A DNA stretch of 64,000 nucleotides from Oegoconia quadripuncta (GCA_949316235.1 OX438758.1:15347731-15411730), one strand, 5' to 3'. Counted from the stretch's first letter, positions 1-10,310 are shown. A program made the numbers and translations. The notes: a model not told the origin generated them from the sequence alone.

Positions 1-44
1 GTGGCTCTACCACTACAAAATACAATAAAAAGTTTTGAAAAAAA

Positions 45-104
45 TAATTATGCCCTATTTTTTCCTTATGGTAAAAATATCGTCCGGTATATATTTTTTC
101 GTAA
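45..104 (+). mobile_element. MITE D, 3'-end fragment
   Basis: The stretch around tgccctattttttcctta matches the right end of the D copy at 31376-31842. It lies back to back with the left end of the next D copy, so 48-72 and 112-145 form an inverted pair. The remainder of this copy lies outside the window or is deleted. Confidence 0.55.
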
Positions 105-116
105 ATGAATATGAAG

Positions 117-477
117 TACCGTAAGGAAAAAAATAGGGCATATTAGGTAAGTGAAATAGAAGTTTTTGGCATAAGTAGTTTAATTTGTTTTTTCAAAAAC
201 GCACGCACCGGCACCAATTCTATATGCGACGAGCGGGATTCATAGCGTTCCTATCACGCGAAATTTATTTGGAACCCATATTTTCTCCAAGTTTCCTTTG
301 TTTATTTAATATAATGATGTAATTATGTGGAATAGGCTACAAACGCCATCGTCAAATGCCACAACTGTTTATTCGCTGATGATTTTGAAAAAAAATAAAA
401 CTACCTATACCAATTAACGTTTTATTGGACGATAGTTATGCCAAAACTCTCTATTTCACTTACCTAATAATGCCCAA
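117..477 (+). mobile_element. MITE D copy
   Basis: Inverted ends are visible. The left end (117-175) holds gtaagtgaaatagaag followed by ggcataa, and the right end (435-476) holds its complement, ttatgcc...ctatttcacttac. The interior motif tggaataggctacaaacgc recurs at 31.7 kb and, diverged, at 14.5 and 54.2 kb. No transposase frame is present, so it is non-autonomous. The outer right end is lost at the junction with SINE B. Confidence 0.7.
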
Positions 478-482
478 TTTTA

Positions 483-535
483 TCACACAAACATATGCCT
501 CTAACGGGATTCGAACCCGCGACCTTCTAGATTCG
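483..535 (-). mobile_element. SINE B head fragment
   Basis: Only the tRNA-like box B side is present (gggattcgaacccgcgacc, reading on the minus strand). The rest of the SINE is missing on both sides, so this is a relic and not a tRNA gene. Confidence 0.6.
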
Positions 536-540
536 GTATG

Positions 541-677
541 TAGTCGTCGGACGCGACCCGGGAGACTGTCGCGTCTCATACCGCTCGCTGATTGCGATGT
601 TAGGCGCGACAGCCTCCCGTGTCCTCACCACTGCCGAGGAAGGTCGATGCGGGGTTTTTCGTAGGGGTAGGGGGTAG
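541..677. repeat. GC-rich repeat M
   Basis: It is GC-rich against an AT-rich background. Motifs gaggaaggtcg and gcggggttt recur at 28883-28915, and cataccgctcgc recurs in inverse at about 29180. Internally, 549-575 (gcgacccgggagactgtcgcg) and 604-622 (gcgacagcctcccgtg) are partly inverted copies. No function recognised. Confidence 0.45.
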
Positions 678-1241
678 TTCGCCCGTAGATTGGATACATT
701 CATGTAGTTTCAAGGCACATTCTCCAAGGTCCTAATGGTGAATAGCCTAGAGTATTCCAGATTTCCTGCAGGCATCCAAATGCCTGTAGGAAATCAGTTC
801 ATACGGTGAAGGAGTTAAAAGAATTATAGATGAGATAATCTAGGGTCTTGATTACATATGCACGTCTGGGACGTAATGGGGGCAATAACTGGAAGCGGCA
901 ATGTAGGTATTCACGGGCTATTGTGTTAAATCCTAAATAAATAAAAGCGCTTCTTGTTCGCTAAATGGAGTCGTATCCATGATATACTGACTTTACTAAG
1001 CAGAATAGGGCCATTTACAATGGATGAAAGTACAATAAAAATGTTATCAATGTCGTTGCGACCTCCATTCAATTATCCGAGAACTACCATTATTGCTATT
1101 TCTTTTATGTATTAGCCACGCCCTGTGACTCCAAAGTACCTAATGTTTCGTATAATATTGTTTTCATACTGATAAATGGTTATTTTTCCATCGTGAGTCC
1201 ACTTGATCATTCTTTCTTGATGAACTTAAGGTTTACTTTAT
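678..1241. other. Unassigned stretch with a small hairpin
   Basis: No repeat family from elsewhere in the window is evident. At 760-795 there is a hairpin with 16-bp arms (gatttcctgcaggcat and its near complement, one mismatch) and a 4-nt loop. No coding signal. Confidence 0.5.
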
Positions 1242-1455
1242 ACTAGCTTTCCGTCCGCGGCTTCGCCTGCGTGGAATAAATTTATCGCGGAAATTCTTTT
1301 CTTTACCTGGATGAAAAATATCCTATGTATGTATATGTTTGGTATATAGGTATGTTCTACCTATATACCAAATTTCATCCAAATCCGTTCATCCGTTTCG
1401 CCACGATTCAGCAACAAACAAACATCCAAAGTTTCGCATTTATAATATTAGTTAG
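1242..1455 (+). mobile_element. Dispersed element Q, about 214 bp
   Basis: It begins actagctttccgtccgcgg and ends ttataatattagttag. The same two ends occur at 41975-42206 (+), 56896-57116 (-) and 62057-63130 (-, interrupted). This is a common lepidopteran repeat type that I cannot assign to SINE or Helitron from sequence alone. Ends near gcggaaagctagt could suit a Helitron 3' hairpin, but that is inference. Confidence 0.7.
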
Positions 1456-1494
1456 ATCAACAAACCTACTTTGTTTCGAACTGTTTCGGATATT

Positions 1495-1612
1495 GACCGA
1501 TTGGTGTAGTGGATAGAGACCAAAGGTTTTGGGTTCGAATCCCGCTATTAGTAAACTTTTGTGTGATGAATACTTTATTTCCCAGTCATGGTTGCTTATT
1601 TAAAAATTGATA
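1495..1612 (+). mobile_element. SINE C, 5' part
   Basis: The tRNA-like head carries box A (tggtgtagtggatag) and box B (gggttcgaatccc), followed by the C body motif tttgtgtgatgaatac. It stops after about 118 bp exactly where SINE A begins in the same orientation, so the 3' half has been lost or replaced. Confidence 0.7.
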
Positions 1613-1925
1613 TCGCCGCCTCCGTGGCTCAATGTAAGCAACGTAGGCTTTACGAGTCGGAGGTCCCGAATTCGATCCCCAGCGGGGTACATATTTACTA
1701 CTCAGTTTGGTTGGTGGTTGGGTATTTTAAATGTCCGCCTGCCTAGCTACCACCATCTTATTTAAGTCTGCCGCCAAGCAGCAATGTTAATAGCAATGCT
1801 AATGGGGGGTTAACCAAAATTCCGGTTTTTGGGTAAGTGCGCTTCCACCTTCGGCCTCATCTTCACTTAACCTCAGGGGTGATTGAGGTCAAGCGCTATC
1901 CCGTTTAGCAAAATTAAAAAAAATT
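1613..1925 (+). mobile_element. SINE A copy, diverged
   Basis: The head gcctccgtggctcaatg and box B-like ttcgatccccagcggggta match SINE A. The middle has lost the usual segment gttccggttgtcagagata. The tail runs into AAAATTAAAAAAAA. It directly abuts SINE C. Confidence 0.75.
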
Positions 1926-2130
1926 GATTGATAATTTATATTTTATATGGAATTATTTAGTGCCTGACATAAAGAATAAATAATAAAAAATAAAAAAGTA
2001 ACTTATTGATTGATACATTTTTGAACTGCTGTAACGGATATGGTATGGAACATCACGGGAAGATATGAGTTGGTACCATTTTTCCATGTACCGAAACAAC
2101 TTATCTGAGCTTATAAAACAGCAATTATAT
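1926..2130. other. Unassigned AT-rich spacer
   Basis: AT-rich sequence between SINE A and element E. Nothing recognised. Confidence 0.4.
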
Positions 2131-2511
2131 AAGGTCTAACAAAATTAACTCGACAAACTTTGGCAATTGCACGTACATGACAATAAAATAATACTCATTA
2201 AAAAAAACTAGCCTTAAAAATTTTGTTTCCGAGTAAAAAAATAAATGTAAGGATTTATGTAAGTAATTTGGAAGACGCCAAAGGGGGTGGCGAGGCACAG
2301 GGCGCAACCAATCACAGCAAGTCGCGGCGGTGCCGGGGCAAGCGCCGGCGTCTTCAAAGATACCGCGGCACGTGTTTGTGTGTTGTGGCAAAGTACTTAG
2401 AGCGCGCGGCCATTAAGGTCCAACTCGCAAAATTTACATTTCTAAATTTTATTTTTTGTATAAAATCTGTTAACTTTAATGTTTTATTTTTTTCGTAATA
2501 GGTACATCTTA

Positions 2512-3011
2512 AAATATATAAATATATCTTATTATATTACACCTTCCACTGTCACTAAAGCGCAAACTCATGGACGTGTGCATTCTCCCGATCCTCACAT
2601 ATGGCGCTCAGACTTGGTCTTTGACAGAAGCCCAAAGGTCCAGCCTCAAGGTTTGCCAACGAGCCATCGAGCGCAGTGTACTAAATGTTAAACTGACCCA
2701 TCGCGTCCGAAACACTACACTTCGCTCTAAGACCCTTGTTGCTGACATAGCCACAACGGCCGCCAAGCTGAAGTGGGACTGGGCGGGCCATGTTTGTCGC
2801 ATGCCAGACGATATGTGGGCCAAAATCGCCACCACCTGGAGCCCACCATTAGAAAGAAGGCGTCGCGGCAGACCGAAAAGGAGATGGAGGGATGAGTTGG
2901 ATAAGTTCCTAACCAAGTGGTCGGAGGAGGCCTGGGATAGAGAGCCGTGGAGAGAGAGGAGGGAGGCCTTTGCCCAGCAGTGGGACAGTATGGGCTCCTA
3001 ATAATAATAAT
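2512..3011 (+). mobile_element. 5'-truncated LINE inserted in element E
   Basis: It is flanked by an exact 15-bp duplication (aataggtacatctta) at 2497-2511 and 3012-3026, the signature of target-primed reverse transcription. The 3' end is a TAA repeat. Only the C-terminal part of the reverse-transcriptase ORF is included. The duplication lies within element E, so this LINE moved after E was in place. Confidence 0.88.
2570..3001 (+). pseudogene. LINE reverse-transcriptase C-terminus
   Basis: This frame of about 143 codons is the end of a non-LTR retrotransposon polyprotein. It starts in the post-palm region (ILTYGAQTWSLTEAQ), continues through a thumb-like segment (LKWDWAGHVCRM, near residue 64) and a basic stretch (RRRGRPKRRWRDE, near residue 98), and stops just before the TAA tail. 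From family knowledge, the missing N-terminal part would hold the APE-type endonuclease and the catalytic YADD box. No frameshift is seen, suggesting a fairly young insertion. The first ATG is not a real start because the element is 5'-truncated. I place it with RTE/CR1-like invertebrate LINEs; the exact clade is uncertain. Confidence 0.8.
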
Positions 3012-3072
3012 AATAGGTACATCTTATACATACACTGCAACATTTGTCGGATTAATTTTGTTAAACCTTATA

Positions 3073-3840
3073 CTTCTTTTTTTTTCTCGTTTATTTAGGA
3101 AAACAAACTGTATATATATAAACTACTGACAGTACAACATTATATATTTAAGTAATAGCATAGCCAACATCGTTATCCAGATCAAATGTTGGTAATTCAT
3201 TTTTGGAGACTGATGCACATTAGTACTCAAATGTATATATACATTGTTAATCTACTTTTAAGCTAATATTGCCGTTCCTATATATACATATATATAAGAA
3301 CAACAACATCAACTCAAAAGCATAACACAATATGCAAAGCACAATAAAGCGTTTACAAACTAATCCAAAGAAACAAATGTTATCAATGTTAGGCACAAGA
3401 TATCTTTTGCTACTTATGTTTTTTTTATGTTCTTTTTTTTTAATACAAAATTCCAATTCACTCACTATTACATACAACTATACAATAAAAAAAAACTGAT
3501 TTTTTGAAAGAGTATTGTGACTGGGAGAAGATATCTATCTGCAACAACGTATCATTATAATAGTACAGAATACACTGAAGAGGTATGCGCTCACCAGCTT
3601 TACTTTATGTAACGACCACTTTAGGTAACATATCTCATTCAGAGTAAACAAAGTTTAATAAAAAAATCCAGGATATACGGCATGCTATTGGAAAATGGTT
3701 AAGAGAGTTAACGTATGTCCAGCTGGCTGTAATGAAAGGCATTGTTTGTTGCAGTTTGTGAACATACAGTAAATTATCATGGTTGGCGCAGAGTTCCGTA
3801 TGCAATATAATCGTAACATTTCTATACAATTTTTTTTTTA
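3073..3840. other. Unassigned AT-rich stretch
   Basis: Low-complexity AT-rich DNA with short poly-T runs near 3420-3440 and 3829-3840. No family match to the rest of the window and no coding signal. Confidence 0.4.
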
Positions 3841-4327
3841 ATAAATAAACAAAATCCTTGGACATATACAGTCAGCGCCATCTAGTTTCACACTAAGCAA
3901 CTAGGCTTGTGTTGTGGATACGAGATGGTTGATACACTACACAAATACATATGTATGTATCTAATTACGTAAGTAACTATACATATCTATTGTAGTATAG
4001 TAGGTATATAATATGTAGATTCATAGTTTTAATGAAAATGTTTAGGTTTTTGTACGCCCAGTCACTGTGTTCTTTTATATTTACCAAGGTTGACTGGAAG
4101 AGACCCCTTTATGTGATAAGTTTGCCTTTGTACTTAATTTTAAGTTATATATATTTTATCGATGTATATTTATTCATATGAAGTACAATAAAGCGTTTAC
4201 AAACAAACAAAGAGACATATGTAAATGAAAAACATCCATAACTCAGGTACACGTGACACAGGATTCGAACCCGCGACCTTTTGGTATAGCAGCAGAGTTT
4301 CTAACCACTACACCAAACAGGTCGTCA
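3841..4327 (-). mobile_element. SINE B, split by LINE H
   Basis: On the minus strand the head reads from about 4327 (tggtgtagtggttagaaac) with box B near 4262-4275. The 3' part (gatggcgct motif) lies at 3870-3895. Bases 3956-4214 are foreign (LINE H) and are bounded by the 9-bp duplication acatatgta at 3947-3955 and 4215-4223. Confidence 0.85.
3956..4214 (+). mobile_element. LINE H 3' end inserted in SINE B
   Basis: It is a 3'-UTR-like segment with ttgactggaagagaccc and an aataaagcgtttacaaac end. Close copies occur at 57318-57645, and a shorter relative at 58140-58305. The exact 9-bp target duplication shows retrotransposition. No coding sequence is included. Confidence 0.82.
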
Positions 4328-4503
4328 TCAAATGCCATTCTTCTATATAAATAAATTCTACATAGATGCCAAAGTAACATGTAGATAATCTGTGTCATAT
4401 AAATGCTTAATGCGCGTTTGCCTTGCTTATTTGTAAACGCACATCATATGATTTAAAGAATATATTAAATTTAAATCAAAATTAAGTACAAAGGCGGACT
4501 CTT

Positions 4504-4838
4504 TAACCGCCTCCGTGGCTCAATGTAAACAACATTGGGTTTACGATTCGGAGGTCGCGGGTTCGATCCCCGGCGGGGTACATGTTTAAGTACTCGGTTT
4601 GGTTGGTGGTAGGGCATTTTAAATGTCCACATGGCTAGCTACCACCATCTTATCTAAATCTGCCGCCAAGCAGCAATGTCAATAGCATTGTTGTGTTCCG
4701 GTTGTCAGAGATAAGATAGCCAGTCCCCCAAATGTGTTGGGGTTTCCGGGTCAGTACGCTTCCACCTTCGACCTCATCTTCACTTAACATCAGGTGTGAT
4801 TGAGGATAAGTACCAACCCGTCGTGCATAAAAAAAAAG
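4504..4838 (+). mobile_element. SINE A, near full length
   Basis: This is one of the most complete copies and serves as the family reference. The tRNA-like head (about 75 bp) has box A-like tggctcaatgtaa and box B gggttcgatccc, expected to act as an internal RNA polymerase III promoter. The body carries ggttggtggtagggcatttt, gctagctaccaccatctta and gccgccaagcagcaatg, then cttcacttaacatcaggtgt and the tail cgtcgtgcataaaaaaaaa. It encodes nothing and would need a LINE enzyme in trans to move. Confidence 0.88.
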
Positions 4839-4839
4839 A

Positions 4840-5337
4840 AACTTATCACATAAAGGCATCTCTTCCATTCAACCTTGTTGTCAAAGAACAGTTTGACTGC
4901 GCGTACACAAACCTAAACATTTCATTAAAACTATTCTTTTCTTTCCCTAACATCTTTTGCCATAAAATTGTTAGTCATCAATCATCATACTTATTGTACT
5001 AAGTAATGTTGGACATAACGATAACTTATCATATAGAATAATAGTACATAACAATAATTCCACTTAAATCTCGTGTACTATTCTCATGTGCCATAAATTA
5101 CGCAATCACTAATTTAATTTGAAAAAAGCTTTAATTCAATTTTAAACTAAGACGTATTAAATATAATTTTACTTAAGTAAGATTACAAGTTAAATAATAC
5201 AATTCAAAAATAGACTAAAATTTAATCTATTCTAGAAGTATGAATTATCTATTGAATTATAGCGATAATTTACTAACTTCTTTACTAGCGAGAAACACGC
5301 GTGCAGAATCGGGGCCCCCTAGAGTAGTCATTCCTAG
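4840..5337. other. Unassigned AT-rich stretch
   Basis: Strongly AT-rich, without a match to the window's repeat families and without coding signal. Confidence 0.4.
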
Positions 5338-5640
5338 GTTTTTTTTATGCACAATAGGTTGGTACTTGACCTCAATCACACCTGATGTTAAGTGATGATG
5401 AGGTCGATGGTGGAAGCGTACTGACCCGGAAACCCCAACACACTTGGGGACTGGGCATCTTATCTCTGACAACCGGAACACAGCAATTTTATTAACATTG
5501 CTGCTTGGCGGCAGATTTAGATAAGATGGTGGTAGCTAGCCAGGTGGACATTTAAAATACCCCACCAACTAAACCAAGTACTTAAACATATACCCCGCTG
5601 GGGATCGAACCCACGACCTCCGAATCGTAAACCCAATTAG
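5338..5640 (-). mobile_element. SINE A, head truncated
   Basis: The poly-T (A-tail complement) lies at 5338-5346 and the body and box B follow. The copy stops inside the head at cgtaaacccaatta, so box A is lost. It is therefore 5'-truncated. Confidence 0.85.
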
Positions 5641-5839
5641 GTGTATATTCGTTTGCATGTTTTCTTCCATGCTTGCTTGCATGGTTGCTTGCGTTCTGTT
5701 CTTAGGTATATAAATACTTTATTGCTACATTTGCACAAAACATAACTACATACACATAACCAGCTGTGCAATTGGAGTTGGATTTAATATTTTGCTGGCA
5801 GGTCCTCCTCAGAGTTCATTACACAGCACTTGTTTTCAG

Positions 5840-5914
5840 CAATCGCCGTCGCACTTAGCATCCTCAACCTCAAGAAGCCCAGCGTCCTGGAAGGAGTTCG
5901 CAGCATTGTGGGCG
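5840..5914 (+). CDS. Candidate internal coding exon
   Basis: A 75-nt segment is bounded by a strong-looking acceptor (cacttgttttcag, ending at 5839) and a consensus donor (ggcg/gtgagt, GT at 5915-5916). It is GC-richer than its surroundings and the frame uses C/G-ending codons (ATC GCC GTC ... AAG CCC AGC GTC CTG). The frame reads AIAVALSILNLKKPSVLEG, then VRSIVG. Both splice phases are 1, so the exon is symmetric and could be skipped without a frame change. The same frame is open upstream to about 5803, and an alternative acceptor lies at 5800-5801 (ctggcag). I do not recognise the protein; the hydrophobic start could be part of a membrane or buried helix. It may be an exon of a host gene in whose introns this window lies, or a chance open frame. 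Confidence 0.35.
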
Positions 5915-5916
5915 GT

Positions 5917-6261
5917 GAGTACCTTCCCTATTTTCTAAGTTTACCACGAAAATTCAACCTCAGAACCAGCGTCCATCCGCAAGGTGGGGTCTTTTTGGAA
6001 AGGAATCAGTATTTTTCTTACTTGAAGCCATATGGTTTCAAACGTAAATTACCCTTCTATTTGCGTCGGTGGTTAATAAATATGGTTGTCAAATAACGAA
6101 TACTTTTATGTTTAGTCTTTTTATGACACATGAGAGTGCGGTAAAGTGCAGTCACGATGCGCGACTACATCGTTGGAAACATTTGCTGTCGCCTCATATT
6201 GTAACATTTACACCAGAAGAACAAGTTGATACAAATGTCGCGATATTTAGATGTGCATTAG
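5917..6261. other. Unassigned stretch after the candidate exon
   Basis: The frame of the candidate exon stays open to about 6096, but codon use becomes AT-driven. I see no repeat match. Confidence 0.35.
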
Positions 6262-6386
6262 TAGCATGACAGGCGGGATAAACCTTTATGTCGCGCGAGA
6301 TATCTGTCCTGCTCATTCGCTTGGCCGAAATATATAACTATCCCACTCTCACTCCTACGTCGCGCGCGACAAACAATGTCATGCTA
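6262..6386. mobile_element. Small MITE K
   Basis: It has 10-bp terminal inverted repeats, tagcatgaca and tgtcatgcta, 125 bp apart. The interior motif gtcctgctcattcgcttgg recurs at about 19580 and about 59220. It has no coding capacity, and the flanking duplication is not clear. Confidence 0.6.
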
Positions 6387-6678
6387 CGAGGAATGGTGTC
6401 GGTATATGGAGAGAAACAGCTATATTGTGATTATTATAAATATGAGAAGTTTCTTGTTAATTTACTAAGATTGTGTCCAGGTCGCGACTTACGCGCACGA
6501 CTCGCAGTCCACAATCAGTCGCACATTTTATTGGTTTTATTGGTTGGTTTTAGGTAAGTAGGGTGCAATCGGGTTCCTTGGATTGCTTGCAGTTAAAGTC
6601 GACTATACAAGTACTGAGCGTTCTTTCCCGCAACCGTTTCATAAAACGCTTTCTTCTATAAAACGAACGAACGTATTT

Positions 6679-6985
6679 TAACCGCCTCCGTGGCTCAATG
6701 TAAACAACATTGGGTTTACGATTCGGAGGTCGCGGATTCGATCCCCAGCGGGGTACATGTTTAAGTACTCGGTTTGGTTGGTGGTAGGGTATTTTAAATG
6801 TCCGCCTGGCTAGCTACCACCATCTTATCTAAATCTGCCGCCAAGCAGCAATGTTAATAGCATTTTGGGTTTCGGTTGTCAGAGATTAGATCCAGTCGTC
6901 CGAATGTGTTGGGGTTTACTTAACATCAGGTGTGATTGAGGTCAAGTGGTTTGACCTTATTTATGACTTATGCATAAAAAAAATT
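6679..6985 (+). mobile_element. SINE A with internal deletion
   Basis: Complete head with box A and box B. About 35 bp are missing between ttggggttt and acttaacatcaggtgtg, where other copies carry the cgcttccacctt segment. The tail is ttatgcataaaaaaaa. Confidence 0.85.
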
Positions 6986-7603
6986 CCCTAAACAAAAAAC
7001 AGTTCTTCAAAAACTTATGTCGAACTTAATAATGAAACACACGAAGGTCCCGAGAGAGACTAGTCGTCGACGAGCGAGCGCGAGCATAGCGCAACAGAAA
7101 CGGACATCTTCAACACAGGTGAAAAAACTCTTTTTATTGGCCATTACAGTATAAAGGGAAGTTTGTTTTATTATAAACAACAAAACGTCCTTTGAAAAAC
7201 AGTTTTTTTGTCAGCTAAAAATAGTTTTACGAAGAAAACGACTCAACTCTAGACTACACCATACGCGATTGGTGGCGATTTCCCAGTGTTGTATCTGTGG
7301 TGTTACTGAGTGATCCCGCTACGCTGTGAATAGATGTATATTTCGAAAGGTCAGAAAGTGCATTTATAAAGTGTCTGCCTTGTCGCCGACAGTTACCGAA
7401 ATAGAAGAAAAATACTATTTTTGGAAGCGTTCTCAAATTGAAAATCTGGCTATGTGTAAGTTGGAACTTGAGTAAGGATTATTTTGGCAGCTGTCAGTTC
7501 TTTTAATGCGGTTCTGAAAGTAAATTACAACGTTGACAATTTGCATCTCTCGTCAACTATATCTATAATGTACTACTGACATAAGCCTCTCCCATGGAGT
7601 ATT
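6986..7603. other. Unassigned stretch
   Basis: A locally GC-richer patch (cgagcgagcgcgagcatagcg) lies near 7070. No family match or coding signal. Confidence 0.35.
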
Positions 7604-7985
7604 CAAAGTCAAAGTAAAAAATGCTTTATTTTGTAGGTACATAACACGCAAAATAATCAGATTTTATAATTTTTAAGGTACGGCTTGATCAAAAGGCAAT
7701 ATTCCCCTAAGAAGAACAAGCAAGAAATTCGAGGGGTTGCTCTTTTAAAAACAGGTTTTTAAATTACAATAAGGCTAATCATTATTAATTGTGAAATAGC
7801 CTGTCATGCGAACGAGATGGTTATTTCCTGGGATGATTATCATATAAATAGTCCGATATTTTATAATATGTTTTCTTTATAAGTTTTTGTTTTATGGTAT
7901 CTTTAAATTTATTGAAAGGAATATTTTGTATATGAATGGGAACCTTTTTGAAAAAACGTAAATAAACGACAGCACAATTTAACAT
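7604..7985 (-). mobile_element. LINE F 3' region
   Basis: On the minus strand this is the end of LINE F. Hallmarks are gaggggttgctcttttaaaa and attaattgtgaaatagcctg, with the 3' terminus at 7604 near caaagtcaaagtaaaaaatg. The same order of motifs is seen at 8805-9300 and 56308-56655. Confidence 0.75.
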
Positions 7986-8804
7986 AATTTTCTTCCAACT
8001 AACCTACAATTTCCTTATACCTTATGGCGCTCACCCTGTAGCACATTTTCGTCGGTGTTTTCAACCCCGACGAAAAACGTCAGGTGTTCATCCCAATAAA
8101 GCCATGAATCAAGATGATCTCAAATGTTTTTGTTGTAAATAGTGGAAAAATATTAAAGAATAACTCTGTTTTAGGACAGCATTTATTCTGAAGTAAAGAA
8201 TGTGACGGACGAACATTTGAATTAAAAAGAAATATATCAAACTTTGATTAGTATATGTATATATAGGTACTTATGAAATAAGTCTGTATTATAAGTTTTT
8301 TTATTAGATCACATACTACAAAGTTAATCTCCCTGTGTAGTGTACAGTACATACTACAAATCCCTAAAGTTGTATTTACCCATTTCTCAATCAAGACATG
8401 CTTTTAAGTAAGTTTAATACGAACAATAAGCGTCGTACAAAAGCGCTGGTTTTCTGCGAAACGCGGGAATTCCATTGGGTGCGATGAAAAATTGTTTCAC
8501 TCGGGGAAAATTTAAAGTGACAGCTTTTGTTCACTTCTACGTACAATCATACGTCATAGCTTTTATAGAAGTAACAATATAAATAGTTAGGGTACGGAGG
8601 TTTGTGATGTCTGATGCTAGAATCTTCAAAATGAAATTTAATAACGACAAAATTATGCCAGACTTCTAGATTCTGTCGAAGGAAAAAAAGAAGGGATGAA
8701 GGCATTCGTGATAATCAGGACATATGAGTTAAACAACAAGTTAGATGTGGCGTGCAAGACGACGTAGTGAGTAATATAGAAAGAGGTATATTAAGGTGGT
8801 TTGT
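7986..8804. other. Unassigned stretch with hairpin at 8048-8077
   Basis: The short inverted pair ttcgtcgg and ccgacgaa lies at 8049-8076. Otherwise no match to window families. Possibly older LINE sequence continuing from 7985, but this cannot be shown. Confidence 0.35.
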
Positions 8805-9300
8805 GTACAAATCAAAAATATTTATTTCGTAGGATAAAAATTATCACTTGAAAACGTCACATATTTTATCTTATTATTAAAGTTTTTGACATTATTGCTT
8901 ATTCACAAAGCTGATTCCCCAGAGAAGAACGAGCAAGAAACTCAAGGGGTGCTCTTTTAAATAAGTTTGGGTTACAATTATATTATATTGTATAATTAGG
9001 CTGAATATCGCCGAGCGGTCTATGTTCATGCTTGCTTATCATCCAGTCAGAAATTTTATAATAGCCTTTGTTAAATTATGTCTGTTTTATGATGGTTTTG
9101 AATTTATTTAAAGGTGAAATTCGAAAGTCCACTGGAACCTTATTATAAAAGCGTATACATTGCCTCTTAAATGACTTAGTGACTTTGTGTAAACGGCTGA
9201 CATGAACAGCAAGTTTATTTTTATATCTGGTATTAACATTATGTATATCACTATTTTTCTTAAACGATTCTAGATTTTTTCTTACATACATTAAGTTTTC
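8805..9300 (-). mobile_element. LINE F 3' part with coding relic
   Basis: It contains the same 3' end (gagcaagaaactcaaggggt, gctcttttaaa) and extends farther into the ORF than the 7.6-kb copy. The coding relic is listed separately. Confidence 0.75.
9076..9291 (-). pseudogene. LINE F polyprotein C-terminal fragment
   Basis: A frame of about 71 codons on the minus strand carries DIHNVNTRYKNKLAV and QCIRFYNKVP. Both motifs are typical of the region after the reverse-transcriptase domain in CR1/jockey-group LINEs of Lepidoptera. All catalytic parts are missing, and the fragment ends at a stop upstream of the normal C-terminus. Related pieces, read on the plus strand, lie at 26918-27045 and near 49922. 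It cannot encode an active enzyme. Confidence 0.7.
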
Positions 9301-9550
9301 GTAAACATATTGCGATGCTAATTAATGTTAATATATTAATTTCGTTAAATTTAAAATAAGAATCAATTAGTGAAAGGAGATTAATAAAAGCTATTATAGC
9401 GAAAGCATAAATGGAAGGGTCGATAATGGTCGACCATTAAATACCTACATACGTCAATCAAGTTATGATATACTTACAAAAGGTCAGGTGCTGTCAACCA
9501 CTAACCGACGATCATGTATAAAGCATTTGATGAGAGTTGGAGAAGCAAAA

Positions 9551-9833
9551 GTAAATAAATAAATAAATGTAAATAAATGACTTTGCACAAACACACAGCG
9601 CCATCTAGGTCCACAGTAAGCATCTAGGCTCGTGTTATGGATACCAGATGGTTGATAAACTACACAAATATATTTTTTTGTAAATAAATACATGTATAAA
9701 TGAAAAACATCCATAACTCGGGAACACATATGTCTGTATTCATCATACAAACATATGCCCTTAGCGGGATTCGAACCCGCGACCATTTGGTATAGTAGCA
9801 GAGTTTCTAACCACTACACCAAGCAGGTCGTCA
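9551..9833 (-). mobile_element. SINE B, full length
   Basis: Reading leftward from 9833 come the head tggtgtagtggttag, box B ggttcgaatccc (in gcgggattcgaacccgcg), the body (catctggtatccataacac, gatggcgctgtgtg) and a simple (atttattt)n 3' end at 9551-9575. This is a reference copy of family B. Confidence 0.87.
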
Positions 9834-10284
9834 AAAGTAGTATGTCAGGATCGTTGCAACTAGAAATCAATAGTCTCTGCCTACCCCAACAACAGGCGTG
9901 AGCATACGTATGTATAAATTACAACATTGTAATAACCTCTAGCTCTGCAAATGTCATAGTTCCAAGTCATATGGGTCGTTCTTGAATAATAGGTACATAA
10001 AGTCAATAATATGTGTAATGTACAAATCTATAGAAGTACAGTGAGCCATAAACAAAAGACGTCCGGACCGCCGCATGTTTCCTGCCTGTGTTGTGTGTTC
10101 ACTCTCACATACCAGTAATGTATTCTAACCATATTTCAGTGATAGAAACATGGTAATGAAAAACATATTTTCTGTAATTCTGTAATTTTTACCACAAGGC
10201 TGTGGTAGTCACATCTGCCAGCGCATCAGCGTCGCCATTCAAAGAGAGAAAATCGCATGCTTTCTGGGACATTTTCTACACATA
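9834..10284. other. Unassigned stretch
   Basis: No family match, no coding signal and no notable symmetry. Confidence 0.35.
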
Positions 10285-10310
10285 TAGGTACGACCATTAT
10301 CCCAAATAGG

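Larger units (their letters stand above)
2131..3069. mobile_element. TIR element E, split by a LINE
   Basis: The left end aaggtctaacaaaattaa and right end ttaattttgttaaacctt are inverted. The flanks read TATA-like on both sides, suggesting a short TATA target duplication. The copy at 30067-30570 has the same ends, about 500 bp, and shares the GC-rich core (accaatcacagcaagtcgcg, accgcggcacgtgtttgtgt). No transposase is visible. Bases 2512-3011 are a later LINE insertion. Confidence 0.8.

Noticed and set aside
2608..2916. Minus-strand frame of 102 codons
   Set aside because: Antisense shadow of the LINE C-terminal frame.
4504..4580. tRNA gene at the SINE A head
   Set aside because: The same head recurs at several SINE A loci with an identical body. 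It is a SINE promoter and not a tRNA gene.
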